Shown piece by piece: positions 1 to 7,188 of a DNA stretch of 10,044 nt. The position numbers and the translations under genes were made by a program. Origin of the DNA: Nitrospirota bacterium (lineage in GTDB: Bacteria; Nitrospirota; Thermodesulfovibrionia; UBA6902); NCBI GenBank assembly GCA_024277515.1, contig JAJRVB010000004.1, positions 1 through 10,044 of the forward strand, read 5' to 3'. The first letter of the stretch is position 1, and each line of letters begins with the position of its first letter. The notes under the pieces are model-generated. The model worked only from the letters and a program-made list of their open reading frames with translations. It ran no database searches and was not told where the DNA came from.

Positions 1-8
1 GGCTCTTG

Positions 9-569
9 TCAGTTGGTGTCAGGTTTTGCCACTTCAAATTTTGCACTCCCGAATACTGAGCCGGATGTGACCTCCAGGTCAGCAGACCATTCAAGAATGC
101 TGTCACCGGTGCCGTCACAGTTTGTATCCAGTCCCCCTGAGAGGAATTCAAATCTTAATATATAACTGCCGTCCTTGTCTGTCGTTACGACTAAGGGTGA
201 ATCCACGGGATTACCGCCGTCAGTTAATTGCGCAAGGGGGGTCTCTGCCGTTCCATCGCCGCAGGTAGTCGGAGGATCATACGGGCGCAGATCATAATAC
301 AGTGTATCGAATTTCCCATCGGGTGATGACCAGATAAATGTGATCCTGAGCTCAACATCCTCCAAAGGTATACCATTCGGGTCCTTTACTGTTATTAAAA
401 AATCCTGCGTATGCACATCTCTAAGGGACCCGTCGGTTATCTTGATCTCAGCAGGGTTGATAGTTATAACAGCGTCCGCAGGGGCGTTCGTGTCCCCTCC
501 ACCGCAGCCAATAATACCTGTAAATAAAAGGGCAATTATTGCCAGGAAATAAATATATCTTTTTATCAT
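9..569 (-). CDS. Predicted lipoprotein with a bacterial Ig-like (Big_1-type) domain
   Basis: A 186-residue protein with a lipoprotein signal peptide: basic start MIKR, hydrophobic stretch 5-20, and lipobox I-I-G-C with the acylated Cys at 22 followed by a Gly-rich linker. Gly at +2 suggests outer-membrane rather than inner-membrane retention. Residues about 35-182 look like one beta-rich bacterial Ig-like domain: an ITVKDPNGIPLEDV stretch near 59-72 and a TTDKDGSYILRF stretch near 129-140 are typical of invasin/Big_1 folds. Two cysteines outside the lipobox (103 and 151) could form a disulfide; the second lies in an Asp/Gly-rich D-T-N-C-D-G-T-G-D segment that could bind calcium. The start has a strong GGGAGGAG ribosome binding site. 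It lies 81 bases after pilQ on the same strand with no terminator seen between them, so it may be the last gene of the pil operon. Function is unknown; an adhesin-like or secretin-accessory role is only a guess. Confidence 0.75.
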   Translation of the reverse strand: MIKRYIYFLAIIALLFTGIIGCGGGDTNAPADAVITINPAEIKITDGSLRDVHTQDFLITVKDPNGIPLEDVELRITFIWSSPDGKFDTLYYDLRPYDPPTTCGDGTAETPLAQLTDGGNPVDSPLVVTTDKDGSYILRFEFLSGGLDTNCDGTGDSILEWSADLEVTSGSVFGSAKFEVAKPDTN

Positions 570-650
570 TACTCCTCCCGTATCAATGTATTTCTATTGG
601 GTCTTTCATCCCGGATTTTATAACCATGAACCGCTCAATTCCCCGAATAC

Positions 651-2393
651 TCATCTCACAATCCTGGGTGTAATAAATATAAGTATCTCTGTCACGTCAT
701 CTTTTTTGAGTTCATTTTTAAAGAGCCAGCCAAGGATCGGGATCGAGCCCAGGCCCGGGACAGAGGAGAGATCTTTTGTACTATTCTTTTTATAAATCCC
801 GCCGAGCGCCACTGTATCTCCATCATTTATAAGGACCTGTGTTGAAATCTCATTTGTGTCGATCGTCGGCACATTATTGGATGTATTTGAAAAGTCAGCT
901 TCATTTTTCTTTACCTCGATGCTCATCAGGATCGTCCCTTCAGGAGTAATATGGGGGACCACAATAAGTTCAAGGGCAGCATCGACAAATTCCGTCTTTG
1001 TGCCCTGATCCGATATGGTCTCATACGGTATCTTTTTACCCTGCCGGATAACGGCCTTCTGATTGTCCATGGTAATGATCCTCGGGTTGGATATGACCTT
1101 TCCCTTGCCCGTACTCTCAGCAGCGGAAAGCTGAACATCCAGCGCCCTCAGTGCATTGGCCCCTATATACCCTATGCCCAGTGTTGCGCCGGAGCCGGCG
1201 CCAACGGCAGCAGGCAGGTTGACTGCCAGGGGGTTCCCCGAGAAAAATCCGGTATCACCGGAAAGCGTGGTACCCCCGATCAGCGTCTGGGGTGTTGGTT
1301 TTATCTTTGCCCCCCACTGGATACCGAGTTCCCTTGTAAGGTTCGTGGTTACTTCAACAATCCTTGCATTTATATGCACCTGCGGCGTGGGATTATCAAG
1401 CACACTGATAAGCCTTTCGTATTCCTCATGTTTTTTCTCGACATCCTTTATCACAATAGAGGTAGTACGCGCGTCAACACTGATGAATCCTCTCTTGGTA
1501 AGTATCTTTGCATCTTTTATCGTCTTCTTGATATCCTCAACATCCGCGTAATTGATGGGGTACACCTTTGTTACAAGGTTCCCTGACTTTTCCTGGGACT
1601 CTTTTACCCGTGCAATATTTTCTTCCTCCTGTGCCAGGACCGAGGTCGGGGCCACCCTTATGATGTTGCCTTCCACTACCTTGGACAGCCCGTAATTTCT
1701 CAGTATGACTTCCAGCGCCTGGTCCCATGGCACATCCATGAGCTTCATCGAAAATTCACCCTTTACATCAGGACTCACCACAATGTTGTAGCCGCTTACA
1801 TCCGCAATCAGGCGGAACACATGGACCAGTTCAACATCCTGAAAATCAATGGAGATCTGCTCTCCAACATACTTTTTCTCTTCTGCCGGCGCTTCTTCAG
1901 GTTCAAGGTCCTCAGGAGGCTGTTCGACCATGACAACTCTTTCTGCAGCAGCCTCTTCCCCTGCAGCGGCCTCCTCCCCGGCATCAGGGTTATCAAAGGC
2001 AAGCACAAGCGAGTTATCTTTATATACCGGCTCAATGTCCGCCGGTACTGTCAGCGCAATCTCGAGCCGTGCGGTATTCGGCAAAGTGCCGTCTTTGACC
2101 GGTGTTATTTCGAGGACACCGGCGCTGTCAACCACAATCTTGTCAGTGAACTTTCCGAGAGAAGTGTCCTGAAGGTCCACTATAAAGTGGTAAGGGTCAG
2201 ACTGGTTGTAGATGGTATAGGTAAAAGGAGCGGTGCTTTTTATCTCTATTTCGGTGGTGCTGTTGACGGTAAGCACGGCAATATCAGCAATCTCTGAACT
2301 TGCAGGAGCCTGGCTTTCCGATTTGTCTATTATAATAAAAGAACAGAATATACACAAAACCATAAATAATATATAAGGTTTTTTGATTATCAT
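651..2393 (-). CDS. pilQ: Type IV pilus outer-membrane secretin PilQ
   Basis: PilQ forms the multimeric outer-membrane channel through which the type IV pilus passes. The 580-residue product has an N-terminal Sec signal (basic IIKK, hydrophobic 6-22), one AMIN peptidoglycan-binding domain (about 36-133), an Ala/Glu/Pro-rich linker (137-173, with a short AGEEAAA-type repeat), a secretin N0/STN domain (about 177-247), an N1 domain (about 273-335) and the secretin beta-barrel domain (about 339-580). The secretin signature is clear: VPGLGSIPILGWLF at 545-558 and the terminal ILIFITPRIV strand. It is shorter than the Pseudomonas or Neisseria proteins, which carry two AMIN domains. Its ATG overlaps the pilP stop by one base (TAATG) with GGAG just upstream, implying translational coupling. 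Identification is secure from the domains and the pilMNOPQ order. Confidence 0.96.
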   Translation of the reverse strand: MIIKKPYILFMVLCIFCSFIIIDKSESQAPASSEIADIAVLTVNSTTEIEIKSTAPFTYTIYNQSDPYHFIVDLQDTSLGKFTDKIVVDSAGVLEITPVKDGTLPNTARLEIALTVPADIEPVYKDNSLVLAFDNPDAGEEAAAGEEAAAERVVMVEQPPEDLEPEEAPAEEKKYVGEQISIDFQDVELVHVFRLIADVSGYNIVVSPDVKGEFSMKLMDVPWDQALEVILRNYGLSKVVEGNIIRVAPTSVLAQEEENIARVKESQEKSGNLVTKVYPINYADVEDIKKTIKDAKILTKRGFISVDARTTSIVIKDVEKKHEEYERLISVLDNPTPQVHINARIVEVTTNLTRELGIQWGAKIKPTPQTLIGGTTLSGDTGFFSGNPLAVNLPAAVGAGSGATLGIGYIGANALRALDVQLSAAESTGKGKVISNPRIITMDNQKAVIRQGKKIPYETISDQGTKTEFVDAALELIVVPHITPEGTILMSIEVKKNEADFSNTSNNVPTIDTNEISTQVLINDGDTVALGGIYKKNSTKDLSSVPGLGSIPILGWLFKNELKKDDVTEILIFITPRIVR

Positions 2394-2980
2394 TACTCCA
2401 CCTCTCCTTTATGGAACTCTATAATTATTTCTCTCGGTTTTAATTTTCCCCTAAAACGCTCGGAATATTCAACTAAAATTATCCTGTCGCTGGATATGTT
2501 TTTTACTTTGCCTTTGTTCAGGCCAATAACAGTGCCTTTATGGACAGTAAAAGATCTGTTGTCGGGTGTCGTAAGAAGTGCAAAATACTGCCTTCCTTTT
2601 TTGGCAATGGCAGCGAGTCTGAATTCACTCAGATCATAACCTTCCAGTGTCCCGACCTTTATCTCTTTTCCTTTTTGCACCTTTTTCCTGGGCACAATGA
2701 GCGGGACAAAAGGATCACGCCTGTCTCTCCGGTCATATACGTATCCTTCCTGTTGAGGCGCTTTCTGCACTGCTTCCCCAGTCTGGACCGCTGCTGGCGG
2801 GCTTACCGCATTTTTTACGCTCTGAGTCTTTGGCGTCTGTACGGGCAAAGGCTTCGGGGTATTATCATTGCAGCCATAAAGAGAGGTTGCTGCAAGCAGG
2901 CATGCAATCCCATACATCATATATGTTTTTAACGATCTGTATCGTCCGCATTTTATCCTGTGAGTCCGCTCAATATTCAT
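2393..2980 (-). CDS. pilP: Type IV pilus assembly lipoprotein PilP
   Basis: PilP is the inner-membrane-anchored lipoprotein that links the PilN/PilO dimer to the N0 domain of PilQ. The 195-residue product has a basic N-region, a hydrophobic stretch (about 22-35) and a lipobox L-Y-G-C with acylated Cys37. A Pro/Gln/Lys-rich flexible linker follows (38-80), then the hallmark RRDPF motif (residues 87-91, reading RDPFVPL) and a compact beta domain (about 110-190). The 36-residue signal is long. A start at Met21 or Met22 would remove the basic region, and the annotated ATG has GGGGAG eight bases upstream and overlaps the pilO stop as ATGA, so this start is preferred. Similarity outside RDPF is modest, as usual for PilP, but position and architecture agree. 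Confidence 0.92.
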   Translation of the reverse strand: MNIERTHRIKCGRYRSLKTYMMYGIACLLAATSLYGCNDNTPKPLPVQTPKTQSVKNAVSPPAAVQTGEAVQKAPQQEGYVYDRRDRRDPFVPLIVPRKKVQKGKEIKVGTLEGYDLSEFRLAAIAKKGRQYFALLTTPDNRSFTVHKGTVIGLNKGKVKNISSDRIILVEYSERFRGKLKPREIIIEFHKGEVE

Positions 2981-3600
2981 TTATTTCTCCCCTGACCGGC
3001 CCCGGCAGGATTCACCTGGCTTGCAGACGCAAATGTACGGGCAGTAAAATCAGCCTTGATGACACCACTCCCGTCCTGCGTATTTTTCGAGCTCACTTTC
3101 AGAACAATATCCGAAATATTCACCAGTCTCGGCAGACGGCTGATATGACTGAAAAAATCTCCCAGTTTATGGTATTCCGCAACGACCGAGACCTTTACCG
3201 GTAATTCAACATACAGACCTTCGGGCTGTGTCTTTCTTGGTTCCGGTCTCCACAGAATTATTTCGAGTCCTGATCTTAGTCCTAATTCCGATATCTGTTT
3301 CAGCAGCACCGAGACCTCTTTTTCTTCAGGCAGCTGTTCTTTGAGTTTTTGAAGTTTTTTCTTGAGTATCTCGTTTTCAGCTATAAGGGCATCCAGCGTT
3401 CTGACATTGGCTTCAGCCTGTACAATGTCCTTGTCCAGTTTGAGAATTGTTGCATCAAGCGAACCGATTATCTTGCTTTTTGGAGAATATATGAGAAAAA
3501 AGAAGAGGGCAATCAGGATGACAGCGGGAGCGGCCGCAATAATAATCTGGATATGAGGGGGGAGGTTTTTGATTGTATTCAGATTCAGATTGGTCGCCAT
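2977..3600 (-). CDS. pilO: Type IV pilus inner-membrane alignment protein PilO
   Basis: PilO heterodimerises with PilN in the periplasm as part of the alignment complex. The 207-residue product has a short cytoplasmic tail, one transmembrane helix (about 18-38), a heptad-like charged helix suggesting a coiled coil (about 46-92), the LPEEKEVSVLLKQIS segment typical of PilO at 90-104, and a C-terminal ferredoxin-like domain (about 110-192) containing VELPVKVSVVAEYHKLGDFF. The last 15 residues are Gly/Asn/Ala-rich and probably disordered. It starts six bases after the pilN stop, with AAGG overlapping that stop as ribosome binding site, and its stop overlaps the pilP start (ATGA). The call is firm from fold order and neighbours. 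Confidence 0.94.
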   Translation of the reverse strand: MATNLNLNTIKNLPPHIQIIIAAAPAVILIALFFFLIYSPKSKIIGSLDATILKLDKDIVQAEANVRTLDALIAENEILKKKLQKLKEQLPEEKEVSVLLKQISELGLRSGLEIILWRPEPRKTQPEGLYVELPVKVSVVAEYHKLGDFFSHISRLPRLVNISDIVLKVSSKNTQDGSGVIKADFTARTFASASQVNPAGAGQGRNK

Positions 3601-3606
3601 AATTCC

Positions 3607-4146
3607 TTACACCTTGACTCTTAAAGATAATTTAAATTTATAAACGGAAAAATCCCCTAATTCGGTCTGCCTTGATTCTACAAGCATCACATCCGTCAGA
3701 TATTTCGAACTCTTCAGGCTCTGGACATACGCGACAAGGTCAGAGTTTGAAAACGCAAACCCGTCAATGCTGACAACACTTTGCTTATCAGTCAATCCAA
3801 CCAGCCATACTCCTTTGGGAAGCATCTCGCTGACTTCATCGAGGAGTCTCAGTGGTACGATCTGGTTCTTTTTCAACTGCTCAATGATCCTGGTTTTTTC
3901 CCTGAATTCCTTATTATCTTTTTCGAGATTCCTGACATCCTGCAGCGCTGCCTGAAGCTCTTTCAATGTCTTTTGCTTTGTATAAATCTCATTCTGTTTT
4001 ATCTCGATCTTCTTATTCAGCTGCATGGTAAATACGATTACCCCAATGGCGACAATAACGACCGAAGCCATGCCATATATCAGGGCTGGAGGTATCATCA
4101 GCGCCTTTTTCTTCTTCTTTGACGGCAGAAGGTTTATCCTGATCAT
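3607..4146 (-). CDS. pilN: Type IV pilus inner-membrane protein PilN
   Basis: PilN is a bitopic inner-membrane protein; its short cytoplasmic tail docks into a groove of PilM and its periplasmic part pairs with PilO. The 179-residue product begins MIRINLLPSKKKKK, which contains the conserved INLLP PilM-binding motif at residues 4-8 followed by a run of Lys. A transmembrane helix (about 21-41), a coiled-coil stretch (about 45-95) and a compact C-terminal domain (about 96-179, with LLDEVSEMLPKGVWL near its start) follow. The ATG overlaps the pilM stop as ATGA and is preceded by GGGAG in the end of pilM, so translation of the two is probably coupled. Confidence 0.95.
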   Translation of the reverse strand: MIRINLLPSKKKKKALMIPPALIYGMASVVIVAIGVIVFTMQLNKKIEIKQNEIYTKQKTLKELQAALQDVRNLEKDNKEFREKTRIIEQLKKNQIVPLRLLDEVSEMLPKGVWLVGLTDKQSVVSIDGFAFSNSDLVAYVQSLKSSKYLTDVMLVESRQTELGDFSVYKFKLSLRVKV

Positions 4147-5195
4147 TTGTCTCCCACCCTTCTCATGGCCAGACCGACCGCGACCGCGATAACGGGCTCC
4201 ACCTTATCCAGGTATTCCCTGTCAAATGTGTCCGGGACATCTATGTTCTTTAGTGGGGATGCAACACTGACATTGACTCCGGACCTGTCGGATAACATTG
4301 AGGCAAAGGCCCCGGTCAATGCCATGCCTCCACTCAAAATTATTTCATCAATATTTTCATAGTTGGTTGTATCTCTGAAATAATCAAATGAGCGTGACAC
4401 TTCAGCAATGATTTCCTCAAAAGACGCATCCAGGACCGCTGAGACATCCTCCTTGGCTACTCCTTCGACAGGCTCCCCATGTTTCAGCTTCTCTGCATTC
4501 GCATATGAAATGGTAAACTCTCTCTGCAACGCCTCTGTAAGCAGATTGCCGCCCACAGAGCTGTCCCGCGTAAACACGGATATGCCGCCTTTCAGGATAT
4601 TTATATTAATCATACTTGCGCCGATATTGACGAGAGCGATGTTCTCACCCTCTTTGACCTCATAATTCAGCTCATACATGTTCTCGAGGGCAAAGGCATC
4701 TATATCCACCACAACCGGGGTCAGCCCTGCATCTCTGACTACCGTTGCATATTCGTTTATCTTGTCTTTTTTTACAGCCACTATAAGGACATCCATCATA
4801 TTGTCCTCTTCAGCAAGACCGAGTATCTGGAAGTCAAGGCTTACATCTTCAATATCAAAAGGAATATACTGCTCCGCCTCAAAAATAATCTGTTCATCCA
4901 GTTCATCTTCAGTCATTTGCGGCAGCGACACCCTTTTAATAATTACCGACGAGTGTCCGGACACGGAGAGAGTAGCGGCCTTTGCCTTGATATCAGTATT
5001 TGAAATAAGCTCCTTTAATGCATCTACAACATGCGCAGCATCCAGGATGGAGCCATCCACAATCAGTTCCGGCTGAATAACGGCAATTCCGAGCCGTTCC
5101 AGTCTGTGCCCCCCCTTGGTCTCTTTCAGCTGTACCAGTTTTATCTGATTGGAACCGATATCAAGACCGACTGTGTCTTTTTTCCCGAATAACAT
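4143..5195 (-). CDS. pilM: Type IV pilus actin-like ATPase PilM
   Basis: PilM is a cytoplasmic, membrane-associated actin/FtsA-like nucleotide-binding protein that recruits PilN. The 350-residue length is usual. Visible actin-fold motifs are the phosphate-1 loop VGLDIGSNQIKLVQL (9-23), a second phosphate-binding region LVNIGASMININI (188-200) followed by the RDSSVGG stretch (210-216), and the adenosine motif IILSGGMALTGAF (285-297). EAEQYIPFDIEDV (106-118) is a typical PilM segment, and the end PVIAVAVGLAMR matches the family C-terminus. It is first in the pilMNOPQ operon. The ATG has a purine-rich GGGGAGAGG ribosome binding site about ten bases upstream. That site lies directly after an attenuator-like hairpin and T run, so expression may be controlled in the leader. 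Confidence 0.96.
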   Translation of the reverse strand: MLFGKKDTVGLDIGSNQIKLVQLKETKGGHRLERLGIAVIQPELIVDGSILDAAHVVDALKELISNTDIKAKAATLSVSGHSSVIIKRVSLPQMTEDELDEQIIFEAEQYIPFDIEDVSLDFQILGLAEEDNMMDVLIVAVKKDKINEYATVVRDAGLTPVVVDIDAFALENMYELNYEVKEGENIALVNIGASMININILKGGISVFTRDSSVGGNLLTEALQREFTISYANAEKLKHGEPVEGVAKEDVSAVLDASFEEIIAEVSRSFDYFRDTTNYENIDEIILSGGMALTGAFASMLSDRSGVNVSVASPLKNIDVPDTFDREYLDKVEPVIAVAVGLAMRRVGDK

Positions 5196-5225
5196 TGTCT
5201 ATATGCCTCTCCCCTGCATAAACTC

Positions 5226-5312
5226 AAAAAAAAGACTATTCCGGCAGTCTGATTCCCGGTATACTCTCCAGGATGAAAGTCTTGATGATTTATTCTTGCC
5301 GAAATAGTTTTT
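5226..5312 (-). terminator. Attenuator-like hairpin with T run in the pilM leader
   Basis: Read on the minus strand, ACTATTTCGGCA (5308 to 5297) is complementary to TGCCGGAATAGT (5246 to 5235): twelve consecutive pairs including one G-U, enclosing 50 bases. The 5' arm is preceded by five A and the 3' arm is followed by C and eight T (5233 to 5226), the form of an intrinsic terminator. Inside the loop a second hairpin is visible: TCCTGG, an eight-base loop, CCGGGA (5273 to 5254; six pairs, one G-U). Competing pairings exist: AGACT/AGTCT (5250-5246 with 5237-5233), and AAGACT/AGTCTT (5283-5278 with 5237-5232). The T run ends about 30 bases before the pilM ATG, leaving no room for a separate promoter after it, so pilM transcripts should read through. 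It could be a conditional attenuator, the end of a small RNA, or a leaky terminator of upstream transcripts. I do not recognise a known riboswitch class in it. Confidence 0.55.
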
Positions 5313-5430
5313 GCAGTGACTCATTCGCTATGTTTATTGCCAGTTTATGGATTCATTCATGCTTACACCATACACTACCTTTATTTCATATATCAAATCT
5401 TCATACTCCTCTTTCTACACGGATACTGTT

Positions 5431-5446
5431 AGCAATTTTATTGCCT
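5431..5446 (-). promoter_or_regulatory. Sigma-54-like -24/-12 promoter element upstream of pilM
   Basis: On the minus strand the sequence AGGCAATAAAATTGCT has GG and GC separated by exactly ten bases and matches the sigma-54 consensus TGGCACG-N4-TTGCW at GGCA and TTGCT, missing the first T and the CG. Transcription would start near 5420, giving a leader of about 225 bases before pilM that contains the hairpin at 5226-5312. A weak sigma-70-like pair (TTGTTT, 18 bases, TATAAA) lies slightly upstream around 5456-5485 and is an alternative. No enhancer-binding regulator gene is in the window. Confidence 0.45.
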
Positions 5447-5739
5447 GAACAACTTTTATAGTTCAATTTGCATAAAATAAACAAATAAAATCAAGCAATT
5501 AATCTCTCTGTTCTCTCTTAACATCTTATGAGATTACAGCTCGCATAAAGCGGGCGGCCTCGCAACTTACCGATAGTATTAATTTTTCCCTTTTCGCAGG
5601 GACAGCGCGTCCAGACATGTACATGAGTTAAAAGATCAAGGTTGCGTTGAACGGTTATATGAAGCATTTAATTATTGTATGTGTTTATTTATCTAATTTA
5701 TGTGTCCCTAATCACACACACAGGACAAAACTTTGACGC
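5447..5739. other. Gene-free AT-rich stretch between trkH and the pilM promoter region
   Basis: No credible gene is seen on either strand here. It contains a perfect 10-bp palindrome CATGTACATG (5616-5625), a short GGAC/GTCC inverted repeat (about 5600-5611), a small CA/GT dinucleotide run near 5713-5722, and TGTCC/GGACA inverted arms (about 5703-5726) just after the trkH stop without a T run, so not a convincing terminator. The stretch could hold distal activator sites for the sigma-54-like promoter, but nothing in the sequence proves this. Confidence 0.5.
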
Positions 5740-7188
5740 CTATTTCCGCCAAAAAATCGGCATAAAAAGCAGAATGACCGTGTATATTTCAAGCCGGCCT
5801 ATCAGCATACAGAATGCAAGGACCCATTTCCCGGCCGCGGGAAGGGCCGCGTAATTCTCTGTGGGACCCGCGTCACCAAGCGCCGGGCCCACATTCGCCA
5901 TTGAAGATATGACCGTACTGGCAGAAGTAATAATATCGATACCGAGCGCTGTCATGAGGAGGGTCGCTATGACGGATATGAGAATGAATAAAAAAAGATA
6001 GCCCCATATCCCGCCAAGGGTTTCTTTCGGAACATTCTTATCATCCAGCTTAAGCGCTGTAAGCGCACGCGGGTGTATCAAATGATAGAGTTCACGATAT
6101 GCCTGCTTGAACATAAGCATGATCCTCACCTGCTTCATTCCGCCTCCGGTTGATCCCACCATACCGCCAAAGAACATGAGACAGAGAAGAAGCATCTGTG
6201 ACAGCACCGGCCACATTTCATAATCAGCAGTCGCATACCCTGTCGTCGTTACAATCGACACCGCCTGAAAAGAGGCGTAGCGCAGGGCATCCGCCAGAGA
6301 AGACTGCCCTGACTGCATAGTATTGAGGGTAATGACAGTAATAGCTATGAATACGACTGAACAGTAAAACCTGAATTCACTGCTTTTGGTATAACGTGAA
6401 AACCGCCCTCTCAAGGCATAAAAGTGGAGGGAAAAATTAATGCCTGCCAGAAACATGAACAGCGTTATGATAAAATCGATCGTTCCACTCTGATAGTAAG
6501 CAATACTCGCACTCTTTGTTGAAAATCCGCCCGTTGCCATGGTTGTAAAGGCATGGCATACGGCATCAAACAGGTCCATGCCCGCAAATGTAAGGAGCAG
6601 GGCCAGCACAGCGGTGAGTCCTGCGTAAATATACCAGAGCGATTTTGCCATATCGATAATTCTGGGCCTTAATTTCTCCACCCCGATTTCAGGGACTTCC
6701 GCCTTGAACAACTGCATTCCCCCTGCGCCGAGCATGGGAAGGATCGCGAGGGAAAAAACAATAATCCCCATTCCGCCGATCCACTGGGTAAGACTTCTCC
6801 ACAAAAGAATGCCCGCAGGCAGTGTTTCAAGGTTGTTCAATATGGATGAGCCGGTAGTGGTAAAGCCGGCAATGGACTCAAAGTAGGCATCCGTGAAGGA
6901 GAGACAGGCCCCGGAAAGCATATAGGGGAATGAGCCAAAAAAAGACATCAGCAGCCAGCTTATAGTCACCACAGCATAGCCGTCACGGTGCTTTAATTCG
7001 ATCTTCTTCTGGCTCTTTGTGAGAAAATAGAGCAGGACGCCGGCAAAGAATGTAATGACAAATGACAGTCCAAGCGCGTAAACATCTTCCCCGTGAATAA
7101 AAAAAGAAGTCGTAAAAGGGACGAGCATGAAGAGTGAGGTGAATATCAAAACCAGCCCGGCAAGGTTCAGGACGAGGACAATATTCAT
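5740..7188 (-). CDS. trkH: Potassium uptake protein TrkH (Trk/Ktr membrane subunit)
   Basis: TrkH is the K+-translocating membrane subunit of the Trk system and works with TrkA. The 482-residue product is a normal length for the family and is almost wholly hydrophobic helices. All four pore-loop filter segments can be found in order: TTTGSS (110-115), ATGGFS (218-223), TTTGYA (315-320) and ANVGPA (431-436). The Gly-rich intramembrane loop FGGMVGSTGGGMK (340-352), which gates the pore in this family, and the terminal MLIGRLEIYTVILLF (461-475) are also present. Its ATG overlaps the trkA stop as ATGA. No Shine-Dalgarno sequence is visible upstream (the bases read ACTCCTTAG), so translation probably depends on coupling to trkA. 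Every diagnostic feature is intact. Confidence 0.96.
   Translation of the reverse strand: MNIVLVLNLAGLVLIFTSLFMLVPFTTSFFIHGEDVYALGLSFVITFFAGVLLYFLTKSQKKIELKHRDGYAVVTISWLLMSFFGSFPYMLSGACLSFTDAYFESIAGFTTTGSSILNNLETLPAGILLWRSLTQWIGGMGIIVFSLAILPMLGAGGMQLFKAEVPEIGVEKLRPRIIDMAKSLWYIYAGLTAVLALLLTFAGMDLFDAVCHAFTTMATGGFSTKSASIAYYQSGTIDFIITLFMFLAGINFSLHFYALRGRFSRYTKSSEFRFYCSVVFIAITVITLNTMQSGQSSLADALRYASFQAVSIVTTTGYATADYEMWPVLSQMLLLCLMFFGGMVGSTGGGMKQVRIMLMFKQAYRELYHLIHPRALTALKLDDKNVPKETLGGIWGYLFLFILISVIATLLMTALGIDIITSASTVISSMANVGPALGDAGPTENYAALPAAGKWVLAFCMLIGRLEIYTVILLFMPIFWRK

Noticed and set aside
951..1586. 211-codon plus-strand ORF
   Set aside because: It is antisense to the clear secretin domain of pilQ, so it is a shadow of that gene.
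5235..5308. GEMM (cyclic-dinucleotide) riboswitch before pilM
   Set aside because: The conserved GEMM core segments are not seen; only the location is suggestive.
5199..5324. 41-codon minus-strand ORF (starting MSHCKNYF) that ends three bases before the pilM ATG
   Set aside because: It has no ribosome binding site, runs straight through the hairpin and T run, and its composition (Ser, Arg, Cys-rich) does not look like a real protein; probably chance.
5273..5461. 62-codon plus-strand ORF in the pilM leader region
   Set aside because: It lies antisense to the leader, has no clear ribosome binding site and no recognisable features; its hydrophobicity reflects the AT-rich DNA.
5616..5625. Palindrome CATGTACATG as an operator
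   Set aside because: A single 10-bp palindrome with no second copy and far from a defined promoter; noted only within the gene-free stretch.
5703..5726. Inverted arms after trkH as a terminator
   Set aside because: The stem is short, the loop is long and there is no T run on either strand.
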